Part shown: piece by piece, positions 1 to 10,510 of the stretch
Position numbering within the stretch: the first letter of the stretch is position 1
How the letters are laid out: the number at the start of each line of letters is the position of its first letter
NCBI GenBank assembly: GCA_016490735.1
Contig: JAEMWC010000357.1
Span: forward strand, 112,001 to 176,000
DNA length: 64,000 bases
Origin: Pachyseris speciosa
Taxonomy: Eukaryota > Cnidaria > Anthozoa > Scleractinia > Pachyseridae
Direction of reading: 5' to 3'
Program-made: the position numbers and the translations under genes
The notes under the pieces: model-generated
Told to the model about the DNA's origin: nothing
The model's input: the letters and a program-made list of their open reading frames with translations, nothing else
Database searches by the model: none

Positions 1-112
1 TATCCTGGAGCTAAATTAGCAAAAAATGCGTTGAAGTCGGGAAAAAGAAAGAAGAGTTAACCGTCATAGGCTCACGTTCTCCACAAAACCTAAAATTTGG
101 CCATTTTACGTT

Positions 113-374
113 GTTGTTTTGCAGAGAACGGCAAAGAATGTACCAAAATGTAAAACGCACGTGCAGAGCGATTCTTTTTCCTAGTTAAGCCTATTGTTTT
201 GTGACGTTCTCGTTGCCGTTGCCGTCGTCGTTGCTTAAGCTCTGTTGTTTTGCAGAGGACGGCAAAGAAATGTACCAAAATGTAAAACGCACGTGCAGAG
301 CCATTGTTTTTGCTCATTAAGCCTATTGTTTTGTGGCGTTCTCGTTGCCGTCGCCGTCGTCATGGCTTAAGCTC
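113..374. repeat. Two tandem copies of a 131-bp repeat
   Basis: Two adjacent units (113-243 and 244-374) share the same order of motifs: GTTGTTTTGCAGAG, then a stretch with ACCAAAATGTAAAACGCACG, then AAGCCTATTGTTTTGTG and a run of CCGTCG-like triplets ending in GCTTAAGCT. The copies differ at scattered positions. The short open frames here are repeat artefacts. 375-825 holds no recognisable gene; around 590-640 it is rich in short palindromes of CGGTTTGC/GCAAACCG type. Confidence 0.8.
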
Positions 375-825
375 CCTATTGTTGCGCAGCATCTTCAACA
401 GTGCAAATTTAAAATAACCATCATAAAAATAATCGAGCGCACTTCAGAAGAGCCCTTAGCTTCCACGTGCCATATGCTTGCTCCATCGATGTCTGTGCAA
501 CAAAATCTACCCCACCTTGAAAATTTTCCCCAACGGGATCTTAGTTCGTATCACTAGAGAGATTAAGATACAGGTTTGGCCATCTTACCGCAAACGGCAA
601 ACCGCGGTTTGCGGTTAGCGGTTTTACGTTAACCGTCTGCCCATATTCGGGGCTTAAGATTCGTGGTTGGTTCTAACAACAAATAGCCGGCCGCCATGTT
701 TGTTTTCATTCATTCGTTCACTTCTATCTGAGCTGAGAAATCGTCTTCAAAATTACGTGTCTATGAAAAAGAATTCGATAATCAATAAGCGAAAGAGTTA
801 TAAAAGGTAGCATTTCCTCTCAAAC

Positions 826-1400
826 GTAAGATTGTGATGTTTTAGGGTGCAAAAAACCTTGCGTTAAATCACTTACCTCTAGAGTGTGGTCTAGCCGTAC
901 AAACGTGAACCTCAAACCGCAAACCTGACGGCAAGGCACTGGTCACGTGACTTCTTGACGTTCGCGGTTCGCGGGAAAAGCCGAAAAACCTCGAACTTAA
1001 TCTCTCTACTATCGAAACATTACCGCAAACGTGGTTGATTTGAATATGATTATTTCGGCAGAAAAACATGTTTTAATTCCAGTTAACAAGAAAATTACCG
1101 TAAAAGCTCTAAAGTAAGATTGTGATGTTTTAGGGTGCAAAAAACCTTGCGTTAAATCACTTACCTCTAGAGTGTGGTCTAGCCGTACAAACGTGAACCT
1201 CAAACCGCAAACCTGACGGCAAGGCACTGGTCACGTGACTTCTTGACGTTCGCGGTTCGCGGGAAAAGCCGAAAAACCTCGAACTTAATCTCTCTACTAT
1301 CGAAACATTACCGCAAACGTGGTTGATTTTGAATATGATTATTTCGGCAGAAAAACATGTTTTAATTCCAGTTAACAAGAAAATTACCGTAAAAGCTCTA
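826..1400. repeat. Two tandem copies of a 288-bp unit
   Basis: Copy one starts at 826 and copy two at 1114, both with GTAAGATTGTGATGTTTTAG, and they are almost identical over the full unit. Both end in the same 16-bp segment TACCGTAAAAGCTCTA. In copy two this segment continues into the inverted-repeat element at 1385-1820; in copy one it is cut and joined to the next unit. The duplication breakpoint therefore lies inside the end of that element, so the element was there before the duplication. Confidence 0.85.
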
Positions 1401-1820
1401 TTAAGCCCTCGGGGGGCTTATTTAATTCCAGGTCTCATTAACGGGGGCTTAATAGAGAGGGCGAAGGGACTTATTTCAAATCTTAAACAACCTGTTTTCG
1501 TCTTAAGACGGCTTATGTACAAAACTCAAACAACTACAATGAAATTGTGTTATCTAACAAAAAGCAGCAAACAGTATTACGTGTTTGAGTGTATATTTCT
1601 TTAAAAACAAACCAATTGGGCCACTGAAGTTGATTTCGCAAGAGCGAATAGGGGTGACTAATTACAAAATCTCATTCCCCAAAAGGGGGAGGGGGGGGGG
1701 TTATTAGAGAGGGAGGGGCTTATTACAAAAAAACTACTTCCAAACGGGGGGTTATTAGAGAGGTGGGGGGAGGGGGGTGGGATTAATACAGAAAGGGGGC
1801 TTAATAGAGCTTTTACGGTA
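1385..1820. mobile_element. Non-autonomous inverted-repeat DNA transposon
   Basis: The ends are inverted copies: TACCGTAAAAGCTCTATTAA at the left, and its reverse complement closes at 1820. The 436-bp body has G-rich stretches with repeated GGGGGCTTATTA-like motifs and no coding capacity. A related design (CCGTAAA end, AAGCCC internal motifs) occurs at 62726-63596. No clear target duplication was found. 1821-2352 to its right contains no feature I can identify. Confidence 0.7.
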
Positions 1821-2352
1821 TTCAAACACTGTTAAATGTACTAAGCTATTTTCCCAAAAGAATGTAACCATTGCAAGTAAACTAAAACCCTGTCAGAGAG
1901 AAGTTAACTCAACTCTGCATGTATCAATTCAGGTCGTAACTAATATTACTATTCTACTATCTTGAAAAAAGGGAAGAAGTCCTTATAGTCAGAAAAGAAA
2001 ATATTTCAAGTGCAACGCCTTTTCTGTTGTTTCTTTAAATACAAGTCCTGGCACGGTCCAAAAGATATGGTGCTGTTACAGGAGGTTGCACGCCTGCTAC
2101 TACAGATCTCTCTTGCCAGGCTAAACTTTGCTATTATCTCTCTTGAATTACTGTTTAGCTCGACGAAAGAGATGTCTACTAGCAGGGAATTGAAGGATTT
2201 TATCATCTTATCTTGTGATTTGTCTAAACAGAAAGAAATTCAGTTTTCATCTGTGCGCGCGTCAAAACTGGAACTGAAATCGTCTTGGAGCAGGCCCGTC
2301 GATGAATGCGCACTTGTCTGGAACACGCAATATTCCTGAAACACCAAGGAAA

Positions 2353-5300
2353 TTACCGCGAACCCTGGTTGAATAATGGATGGCGACAAATTGGGCAGTT
2401 GCGTCTGAAAGCAAAAGCAAACGAAAGAAAAAAGTGAAACATTTAATGAATATAAATAATGATTTTCATATATTCATTCCCACAGAAACATTTCATGTTA
2501 TGATCAGAATAAAGCTTGTTTATGAGTTTTTTAGACGACTTGATCCTTTCGTCAAAAAACCAAAACCAAGTGAACAATAAAGGGGAAATTCCTGCTTAAC
2601 TATCGTAGCTCAAACACGTATGTTCAAAACAGGCCCTTGGCAGCTGCACGTGACTTCATCTAGTCCTTAATCGACTTGTTGGACTCAAATGGTGCGAGAT
2701 TGAGAAGATGATAAAGACAGCAAGACAGGGCACTAACACTTCACAGTGTAATTCAGTAATCGCCCTGTTATCAAAACAGGCACATTTTATAAATAATTTT
2801 TGTGTGTGTGATGTTCTAGGAGAATTTCTATGTGTACTTACACGCCGTTCTGTATCATGGCAATGGCACACTCCTTATGAACCTTGTGCGAGCATGGCAG
2901 GATCTGACAACCGCTGAACGCATCCTAGAGTGGAAGAAAAAATTACTATAAAAAAAGTTATTATCCGTCTTCTTGAAAATTTGGCTGTCATTTCAGAAAA
3001 TGACAGCACAATGGTGGGACGTGAGATGCTATAACATTATATATTTCGTCCAACTTTTCATTGTGCTTCGATACGTCAAGGGTTCCTGAGTGGTTCTTAG
3101 GCAAGACACCTGTCCCTTCGCACCTAGGTAATAAGGATACCTCACGGCACAGAGTGCAACGAAATGCTAGGGGTTGGAGAGGGGGGGGGGGGGATCTTAT
3201 AACGGAGTAACAATCCCTCCGGAGCGGGGGAGGGGTCGCCATACAAATATTAGTCCAAGTTTTAAGCAAACACTGCAGTTTGAAATGTTGCTTACCTCCA
3301 AGCAAATACAACACTCGTCATGCCCCGAGTCTGGTCTACATTTGTGTTTTCCTTCCAGCCTTTTATCTAGGCAGACGTTACAAACATCGCAGTGGAAGGA
3401 CTTGTCTTTGTATATCCTGATAAGAAACACAATAACTGCAACTTAGTCAAGAAACGAAAATTCCTTCATCCATTGTCTAGGTCATATATAAGCCAACAAA
3501 CTTGAGTAACGTGCCATAATTAACCAATCACAGCAGTCGTGCTTTTTTATTTGACCAATCAGACGCACGCGCATAACCAATCGTGATGACATCACGGCCA
3601 TTTTCCCGCGCTTCGAACCAGTTGCTTCCCGTTGTTTAGCTTAATTTTGCTGCATAGCTTAATCAAACTCGCATTATTATGTAAAGTTTTTCCGTTTTTC
3701 TTGCATGTTTGTAATTCATTGTTATTTGTCTTTTCTGATATGTTCTCGTGCTTGTCTTGTCCCGCCTCGACTAGCTATGCGGCTATTTGCGGGACAAGCT
3801 TCTTATACCTATTTGAATTTGTCAATAAATTGTTGTTGTTGTTGTAATATAACTCATGTTGCTATTGTGTTAGTTGAATGATTAAAAAATTAGCTGCTAG
3901 CTGAGAAAACAAAATGTGTGCCTATTTCATGTCCTTAAAATGATTGCGAAGGTTGCAAAAAGTTGTCTTAGACCGTAATTTGCTAGTTGCTGAGAATGGA
4001 CTTACCGGCAAATTCCACACTTGTTGCAGTGGAAAGGATTCTTTTCAACTCCAGTAAAATGTTTGCATTTGAAACAGAAGTACTCGGAGAACTTTGTCCC
4101 GCAGCTGCTGCAGTGTTGACTTCTCTCATTGATCTAAAGATCATTCAGAAAAAAAAAAAAGAACAAAATTCGTCGCATCCTTAGTGTCTCACGTTTTTCA
4201 ATCAGTTAAAATTGGTGTTCAGTGATGCAGAAAGAAAATTTCAAACGACACTGAGCTTTTGTGTCCCAGGACCAAACCTGGCAACTCGATACCACAGAAA
4301 CATTTACCACTATTTTAAGGTATCATCTTTTGGGGACCACACTTTCCTTAAAAGTGAGGTGTTTGTTATTTATTCGAAATTAACGGCAACTAAAATGAAG
4401 ATTGAGAACTTCCTAATTGACGTGATGCGCTCCATAAATTCCAGGTGGTCACATCAGGCTCTCTCGGTCAATTCTTCAACTGCCTTCATATGCGATAGAA
4501 AAATCAAGCTTTTGTTATTATAGTCACCGCAGTGAAAACGATATGCAGTTATAAAAAGATGAAAACACTCCACTAGAAGGCGCTATTTCTAAGAGTCCGT
4601 CAAGTGTGAAGCGAAAACAAAACCGGAGCAAGAAAAATGGCCGCGTGAAATCTGGACGTGAGCCAGAAGGAGGGTGCGAAAGGCCATTTTTTTCTCGCTC
4701 CAGTGTCCGCTCCAGTTGTTTTAGCCTCACGCTCGAAGAACTAAGCGGCGAAAGAGGGACTACTCGTAGTCTATTGCTAAACAGTTCTAATGGTGCATGA
4801 CGTCACGAGCATGCTCATTTTGTTACTAACCTCTTCCTCGTGCCCACAGTTGCCACACTTGACACGCGTCGCCTGATTCGCTTTAATGTCGTCAGCATCA
4901 CACGCCCCCGATCCATTGTGACAGCGGTGACACGGATAAAATATCCCACAGCATGGGAAACTCACACTACAGCGCCGCTGGTAATGTTGGCATTGCCACC
5001 GTCGGCTCTCCTGAACTGGTGTCCGTTCTCCTGCGACCCTTCTTTCGCCCTCTCGGCCCCCTTGCTCTTCATTTTCTCTCTGTTCTGTTGCATCTCTCTC
5101 CCTCACTTCCCTCGCCTCTCTTTCCTTTGCTTCTCTTTCTCTCTTTTCCCTCTCCTCCCTTTCTCTTGCTTCTCTTTGCCTTATTTCTCCTTCCTCTCTT
5201 TCTCGTCTTTCTCTCTCCTCTCTTTCCACTCGTTCTCTTCTCTCTCTTTCTCTTTGTGCCGCTTCCCTCTGCGCTTTAGTCCGCTCCTCTCGTTCTTTCA

Positions 5301-7077
5301 TAACTCTTTCCACCACAGCGCATGCTTCAGCCACCTTGCGCTCCAGCGCGGCAAGGGTGTTGTCCTCGGTGGCATTTGCTGTAAACGAACCTTGTTGTAA
5401 GGTTCCTGGAGCTGGCAAAGCCTGCGATCCACTTTCGCCTGATCTAACCTCTTCTCTCCTTGAAGGGACCATGTCCGACGAATTCACTCTATCATTTTCC
5501 TGATTTTCGCGAATATTTTGTCTAAGCCTACTTGAATTGCTAAAACATTCTTGCCCGTTTCCAAGAAAACCACTAAAAGCATTTGAAGAAAATCTATTTG
5601 GTGCTACACTTTGTGAAATCATATTTGAGGATGGTTGCGGTTGCGTGTCTGCTGTAGTAACGCTGGGCAGTATAACGGCAGGCGCGCGCGACCTTACCGC
5701 TGGTAAAGTTAATGCTGGTTGATTCCTTGCGGAAGCAGCAGTGCCTATTTTAGAACTATGCAAATTAATACTCGGGTAACACCAACTGGATTCGTTGGAG
5801 CCTCGCATCCAAGCGTGCCTGTTAGATGAGTTACCGACTCGGGGCCAAGTTGCGCTGGAAAAATTTCCCAGGTGAAGTCTGTGAGCTTGAGATTGTTGTT
5901 GATTCACAACCCAAGGATGGGGAGGATTTGACCACCACTGTCCTTCAAGACGAGTGAATGGCGAGTTTCTTTCTGTCTGAGGTTCGTAAGGCAGCTGCCA
6001 GTCACTTCTTAAACTCATCACAGGTGATGTTAGTTGGTAACCACTGTATGTGTGCTGCGCCTCACTATAGCCAGGGCCTTCATGCCTTGACATACGCATT
6101 TCTCTGTCAGGCGGGAGCGGGAGACTCCATGATATAGAAGAGTGGTCATTACTACTCGCTGAAGCATGGCGCCTGTTTGCCCATTGCGTTAACTCGATTG
6201 GAAAATCGCACTCACCAGGATATGACTCATATGGCAGACTTACATCTGTAGTATGGCGAGCTAGAAAATCCTGACGAATGCCTGTAATCTCTAGGGAAGG
6301 TATTCTGCCGTTGGACAAGACACCTGGATCAACACCGCTACGTAACGGTGCCCTTTGTGAGGAGGTCTTTGGTCTTGCTCCCTGGCTTAAATGTAAGGCA
6401 TAGCTACCTGAAGGCGAAGCTTCAGGCTTTGAATGATTTGTGTAAGAAGTTCTTCCTCCTGCGACCTGTAGCTTTTCGTCATCAGTTTTGTTCGATCTAC
6501 CTGTAGTATTCTCAGTCTTGCTCATTACTTCGTCTCGGCTGCTACTGTCTGGCAAACTGTGAATCTGAGCTTGAGTTTTAGCGTCGTCATCAGCGTCATC
6601 GTCAACCTCACCGTCACCGTCACCATCATCGTCATTGTCACCATCACTATCGCTGTCACCGACGTCATCACCTCCGTCATTGCCATCACCATCCTCGTGA
6701 TCGCCATTGCCATCATCATTACCATCATCATAATTGTTATTAGCATCCACGCTACCAAGGAAACTGTTATCGTTGTCACATTCAACATTAAGCTCTTTAT
6801 GGGAAGAATTTTCTTGACTTGTGTTGTTTTCGAGGGAGTAGTTATTTACTTTTTTGTGACTATCCCGACATCGTCCTTCTTCTCTTCTGCGGATATGAAC
6901 TTCGTACCCATTAAGAAATGAATTGGTAGCTGCTTTGCTTACATTACTCACACAACGTTCCGCGTAGATTGGTGCAGAAGCACCACGCTCATTTTGCTGG
7001 TTCATCTGGGCTTCAGCGCTGGATGGTTCAGAAGACAGCTGCATAATGAACTGTCCAGATTCGCTGTGTTTACCCAT
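2353..7077 (-). CDS. RCHY1/Pirh2-like E3 ubiquitin ligase (CHY, CTCHY and RING-H2 zinc fingers) with a long N-terminal extension
   Basis: Spliced minus-strand gene. Coding exons are 7077-4831 (the exon itself begins at an acceptor at 7106), 4133-4006, 3416-3296, 2924-2842 and 2404-2353. All junctions are GT-AG with matching phases (0, 2, 0, 2), giving 876 residues from this ATG. Residues 101-167 are almost all Asp/Gly/Asn. Residues 573-695 are an Arg/Glu-rich predicted coiled coil. A CHY finger starts at 696 (CQHYQRRC...CCGIFYPC...CHRCH), followed by CTCHY (CSSCGTKFSEYFC...HCNKCGICR) from 757 to the HCDVCNVCL region. RING-H2 ligands are C827, C830, C843, H845, H848, C851, C863 and C866. In this family the RING recruits an E2 and the protein ubiquitinates partners such as p53 in mammals. 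The vertebrate protein is roughly 260 residues, so the N-terminal extension is unusual, as is the very short tail after the last RING cysteine (10 residues). The coding frame may extend upstream (see 7995-8121). The zinc-finger assignment is firm; the substrate is unknown. Confidence 0.9.
3600..3846 (+). mobile_element. 3' end of a LINE inside an intron of the ligase gene
   Basis: It lies between the CTCHY and following exons, in the opposite orientation to the gene. A hairpin with stem GTCCCGC/GCGGGAC encloses CTCGACTAGCTATGCGG. This is followed about 50 bp later by AATAAATTG and a (TTG)n tail. The same hairpin layout precedes the end of the LINE fragment at 27620-28447, which supports a shared family. 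The 5' limit is uncertain and no protein-coding part remains. Confidence 0.55.
4625..4701. repeat. Intronic inverted repeat
   Basis: GGAGCAAGAAAAATGGCC at the left is matched by GGCCATTTTTTTCTCGCTCC at the right, 40 bp away. It could fold back in the pre-mRNA of the ligase gene. It is probably a short foldback element remnant. Confidence 0.6.
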
Positions 7078-7190
7078 GTTGTCTTTTTGTTCAAAAGAAG
7101 GAGCTCCTGTAAAGTAATAATTAACGTTAACTTTGAGTCATCTGTGTTTACGTGGACACCTGACAAGGATCATATCAACGAGACAAGGGA

Positions 7191-7248
7191 ACAGAAGAAG
7201 AACAAGGAGGAGGAGAAGGAGAAGAAGAAGAAGAAGAAAAAGAAAAAT
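7191..7248. repeat. Purine-only tract (AAG/AGG repeats)
   Basis: An uninterrupted GAA/GGA-rich run just upstream (on the minus strand) of the main exon of the ligase gene. On the minus strand it is a pyrimidine tract, about 85 bp before the acceptor at 7106. The Ser/Pro-rich open frame on the minus strand here is a by-product of this tract. 7250-7994 otherwise holds only GTA/GCA-type triplet runs near 7455-7555. Confidence 0.8.
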
Positions 7249-7994
7249 CTTGAACACTTACGGCCATGCACGACAACGAGGCTAATGCCACAACATGAAT
7301 GGTTTGATTATGACCCTTTGACACTTGGACATTCACTAGTACACATCTTTGCCGATGAAAATAATTGAAAATGTATTGTAACGTGGCATGCATGTGGATT
7401 TAGCATCCATCGCGCTTTAGACTGGTCCTAATGTTATTTAGCTTTCTGTCTAGTAAGTAAAAGTAGTAGTAGCAGCGGTGGCAGTAGTAATAGTAGCCGT
7501 ATTAGCAATAGAAGCAGCAGCGGCGGCGGCGACGCGGCTGTGGTGGTGATGGTGGTTAACACCTTAAATAGAAGTAGAGGCCGTTGGAACTACAACCCCA
7601 AGAAATCGACCTAAAACACACAAACGCCACAAACGACCAAGAACGGAATTCAGAGTAAACTTTTATTGACGTGACGTTCGTAATTTTGTCTTCAAAACGG
7701 AATAGTTTTTCTTTCCCATGCAATGCTTATATACCCGCCACGGCCTGGGCGAAACAGGGAACCAGCATTTTTCCTGTGATTCCACGGCATTTTCAGGCTT
7801 GAAACAAAAATCGAGTTTGCAAGACCTGAGAGAATTTCAATTCATAGCCACCCATTGCTGTTGTGGAGTACAATTGTAATGTCTGGTTCTAGCTGGTAAA
7901 GAGGCCTGTTCAAAAGAGTGTATACCGTCTGTTTTTATATCACGCGCCTGTTATATTACTGAAGATTCAAACAGGAGAAAGTAAAACATCATAC

Positions 7995-8121
7995 CATCGA
8001 TCCTGTCATTCTTTCGTTGCTGATGCTCAGTTTGTTGCCAGATGCCCGTTTGCGCCGTTGCTGCTTGAAAGTATCGACTCTCTAACAATTTAACAGCGAT
8101 CGTCTTTGATTCAAACAATCG
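7995..8121 (-). CDS. Candidate upstream coding exon of the ligase gene
   Basis: A strong acceptor (TTTGTTTTCAG before 8121) and a donor (G|GTATGATG after 7995) bracket 127 nt. Read from phase 0 it encodes RLFESK...QQRKNDRID without a stop. It joins in phase 1 to the exon that starts at 7106, giving RID-GAPSFEQKDN-M, which continues in frame into the ATG at 7077. This suggests that the true start codon lies further upstream. No earlier exon could be fixed: an ATG at 8296 begins a short open stretch, but its possible donor gives the wrong phase. It could also be an untranslated leader exon. Confidence 0.45.
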
Positions 8122-8674
8122 CTGAAAACAAACAAAAGCAATCCGATAAATCAAACCTTCTTGAGGTAAACGTCCTACTACAAACTCAGCGCTGTTGTAA
8201 GCACCTGTCCACGTTAATTGCGGACAAATTTGCCAAGGTCAAGTCTGTTGCAAAATTAGTGCAGTTTTCAAATGTGATAAGAGCGTTGCGTGACATCCCA
8301 GAAAACGGTTGCGAAGGAGACGTCAAATGCCACTATCTTTGTAATTAACGTGCGTTCCCGGGGTTCTCTCCTAACTTTTCTAATGCTTATGCTTGTGCTT
8401 GTTATACAAGAGTGAACCAAGCTTGAGGCTGTAACTAAATAAATGTAACGAGAATGCAAACCGCAGTGGCTAAACAAGTGAAAACCACAAAACCCATCAC
8501 ATAACAAATAGCCTTTGAAACTGAAAATGCTAAAACACTGATCGCAGCAAGGAGTAGTGGAAGTAGTTTGGCCTGTCCTACTACATTCATGTATACCACC
8601 AGGAGCCCATTACTGATACCACATAATCGGATATATTAGCATGTTTCTTTGCTACACTGTATATCCAAATTAAA

Positions 8675-9030
8675 GGGCGCTTTCCATTCAACCAAAATTT
8701 TCGAGATTTCCGGTTCGAAATCGAATGGAACGGGCAAAGTTCCAGGAAAAGTTTCCTAAAATTTAGGGATACGCTTTGAGTGCACCCTCTTTGATGGAAT
8801 TTCCAGAATTACCGAAATTTTCGTGTTCCATTTGCGATAGATATCGGTTTTAGTCTCCCTACCGAGCGTGAGTTCACGTGAACATGCGGAATAACCAATA
8901 AACGGATGAAACACCTTCCGCATGTCAATGCACGTGACCTAGAATTTTGGGACGTGGTTGGACGCTTCCATTCGAACAGCGAAAATTTCGAAAATTTGTA
9001 CCGGTTATTTTTGTTCAATGGAAAGCGCCC
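8675..9030. mobile_element. MITE with GGGCGCTTTCCATT ends
   Basis: GGGCGCTTTCCATTCAAC at the left is matched by the reverse complement GTTCAATGGAAAGCGCCC at the right. The body (356 bp) is rich in AAATTTTCG motifs and has no gene. Flanks are AT-rich (TTAAA and AAAATAAA) and the target duplication is ambiguous. 9031-9756 shows nothing further. Confidence 0.75.
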
Positions 9031-9756
9031 AAAATAAAGCCATGAGATAAGATGACTCCAGCCCACTAATCCTTCATTTCCGATGAAATTCAAGGATTTT
9101 TTAATAATTTTTTTCTGGAAGAGTCAGTAAAGTTTCTTTAATAAAATAAATGATATAGGAATTTTAAAATTTAGAATTACTCAACGAATACTATCAGAGG
9201 AGAAATAAACTACCAATGTGGAAATGAAGCAGGTTATACTTGGGAACGAAACAGTAATGCAATTGACCAATTTGAAATTTTTTGCAACTTGACAAGAATT
9301 TTGGAAAGGCCTTTTCCGAAGCTATTTTTCAGAAACAGCTATTCAAATATACCGAATGGGATATTGCTACACCACTGCAAAACCGAATGAATAAACTGTC
9401 AAGTTGGTAATTATAACTGTTGTCGTTTACGAAAGAAATTAGTTGATAAGAGCTTACGTACTTACTCACTCAGACGTACTCACTTGCTCAGACGTATTCC
9501 TTGCAACGTTCGATCTCCAATGCAATACATGTACACTATCTGTACTATTTACTCGGGATACTGTAAGTATACCGAGTTATAAAATGTGTTAGATTTCAGT
9601 CTTGGCGGTGTTTCATTGTAGTCCAAAGTGCAAAGTATTACATCATTATTGCACCATCAAAGCCTTGAGCTATGTGACTTATAAATTTCTTTCTGTTCAG
9701 CCTTTGTGGACGTTCTTGCTTGGATTACTGAGGATGTTGCGATATCTTTGTAAAGC

Positions 9757-10510
9757 TGTGAAGACTTAAATCCAGTAGAGTTTATCCGCGTGAAAAGGTG
9801 TGCCGAATTTAAGACAAGGTTGGAAGCCTCGCACGTGCTGTGAGTATCGACTCGAATTAGAACGTTGTGATATTTTTTATTTAGAAAATCGCAAAGTTGT
9901 TTTGATGTAATTCGATCCGGATGATATCACAACTCGATCCGGCTGTTGTGAAGACTTTAATCCAGTAGAGTTTGTCCGCGTGAAAAGGTTTGTCGAATTT
10001 AAGACAAGGTTGAAAACCTCGCACGTGCTGTGAGTATCAACTCGAATTAGAACGTTGTGATATTTTTTATTTAGAAAATCGCAAAGTTGTTTTGATGTAA
10101 TTCGATCCGGATGATATCACAACTCGATCCGGCTGTTGTGAAGACTTTAATCCAGTAGAGTTTGTCCGCGTGAAAAGGTTTGTCGAATTTAAGACAAGGT
10201 TGAAAACCTCGCACGTGCTGTGAGTATCAACTCGAATTAGAACGTTGTGATATTTTTTATTTAGAAAATCGCAAAGTTGTTTTGATGTAATTCGATCCGG
10301 ATGATATCACAACTCGATCCGGCTGTTGTGAAGACTTTAATCCAGTAGAGTTTGTCCGCGTGAAAAGGTTTGTCGAATTTAAGACAAGGTTGAAAACCTC
10401 GCACGCGCTGTGAGTATCAACTCGAATTAGAACGTTGCGACAGTTCTATATTTAGAAAATCACAAAGTTGTTGATCCGGATGATATCACAACTCAATCGC
10501 TGTGACAGTT
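9757..10510. repeat. 190-bp satellite, nearly four copies
   Basis: Units start at 9757, 9947, 10137 and 10327 with TGTGAAGACTT, each exactly 190 bp apart. Copies two to four are almost identical; the first has diverged slightly and the last decays after about 110 bp into rearranged pieces (repeat of ACAGTTCTATATTTAGA). Each unit contains GATCCGGATGATATCACAAC and a CACGTG hexamer (mutated to CACGCG in the last copy). The near-identity indicates recent amplification or homogenisation. Confidence 0.9.

Noticed and set aside
4840..5400. Long plus-strand open frames rich in Ser, Phe, Leu and Pro
   Set aside because: They are antisense to the Arg/Glu-rich coiled coil of the ligase exon; the GA-rich coding strand leaves the opposite strand free of stops.
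6525..6921. Open frames of Met/Thr/Val or Ile/Thr/Val repeats
   Set aside because: Out-of-frame and antisense readings of the GAT/GAC-rich acidic tract of the ligase.
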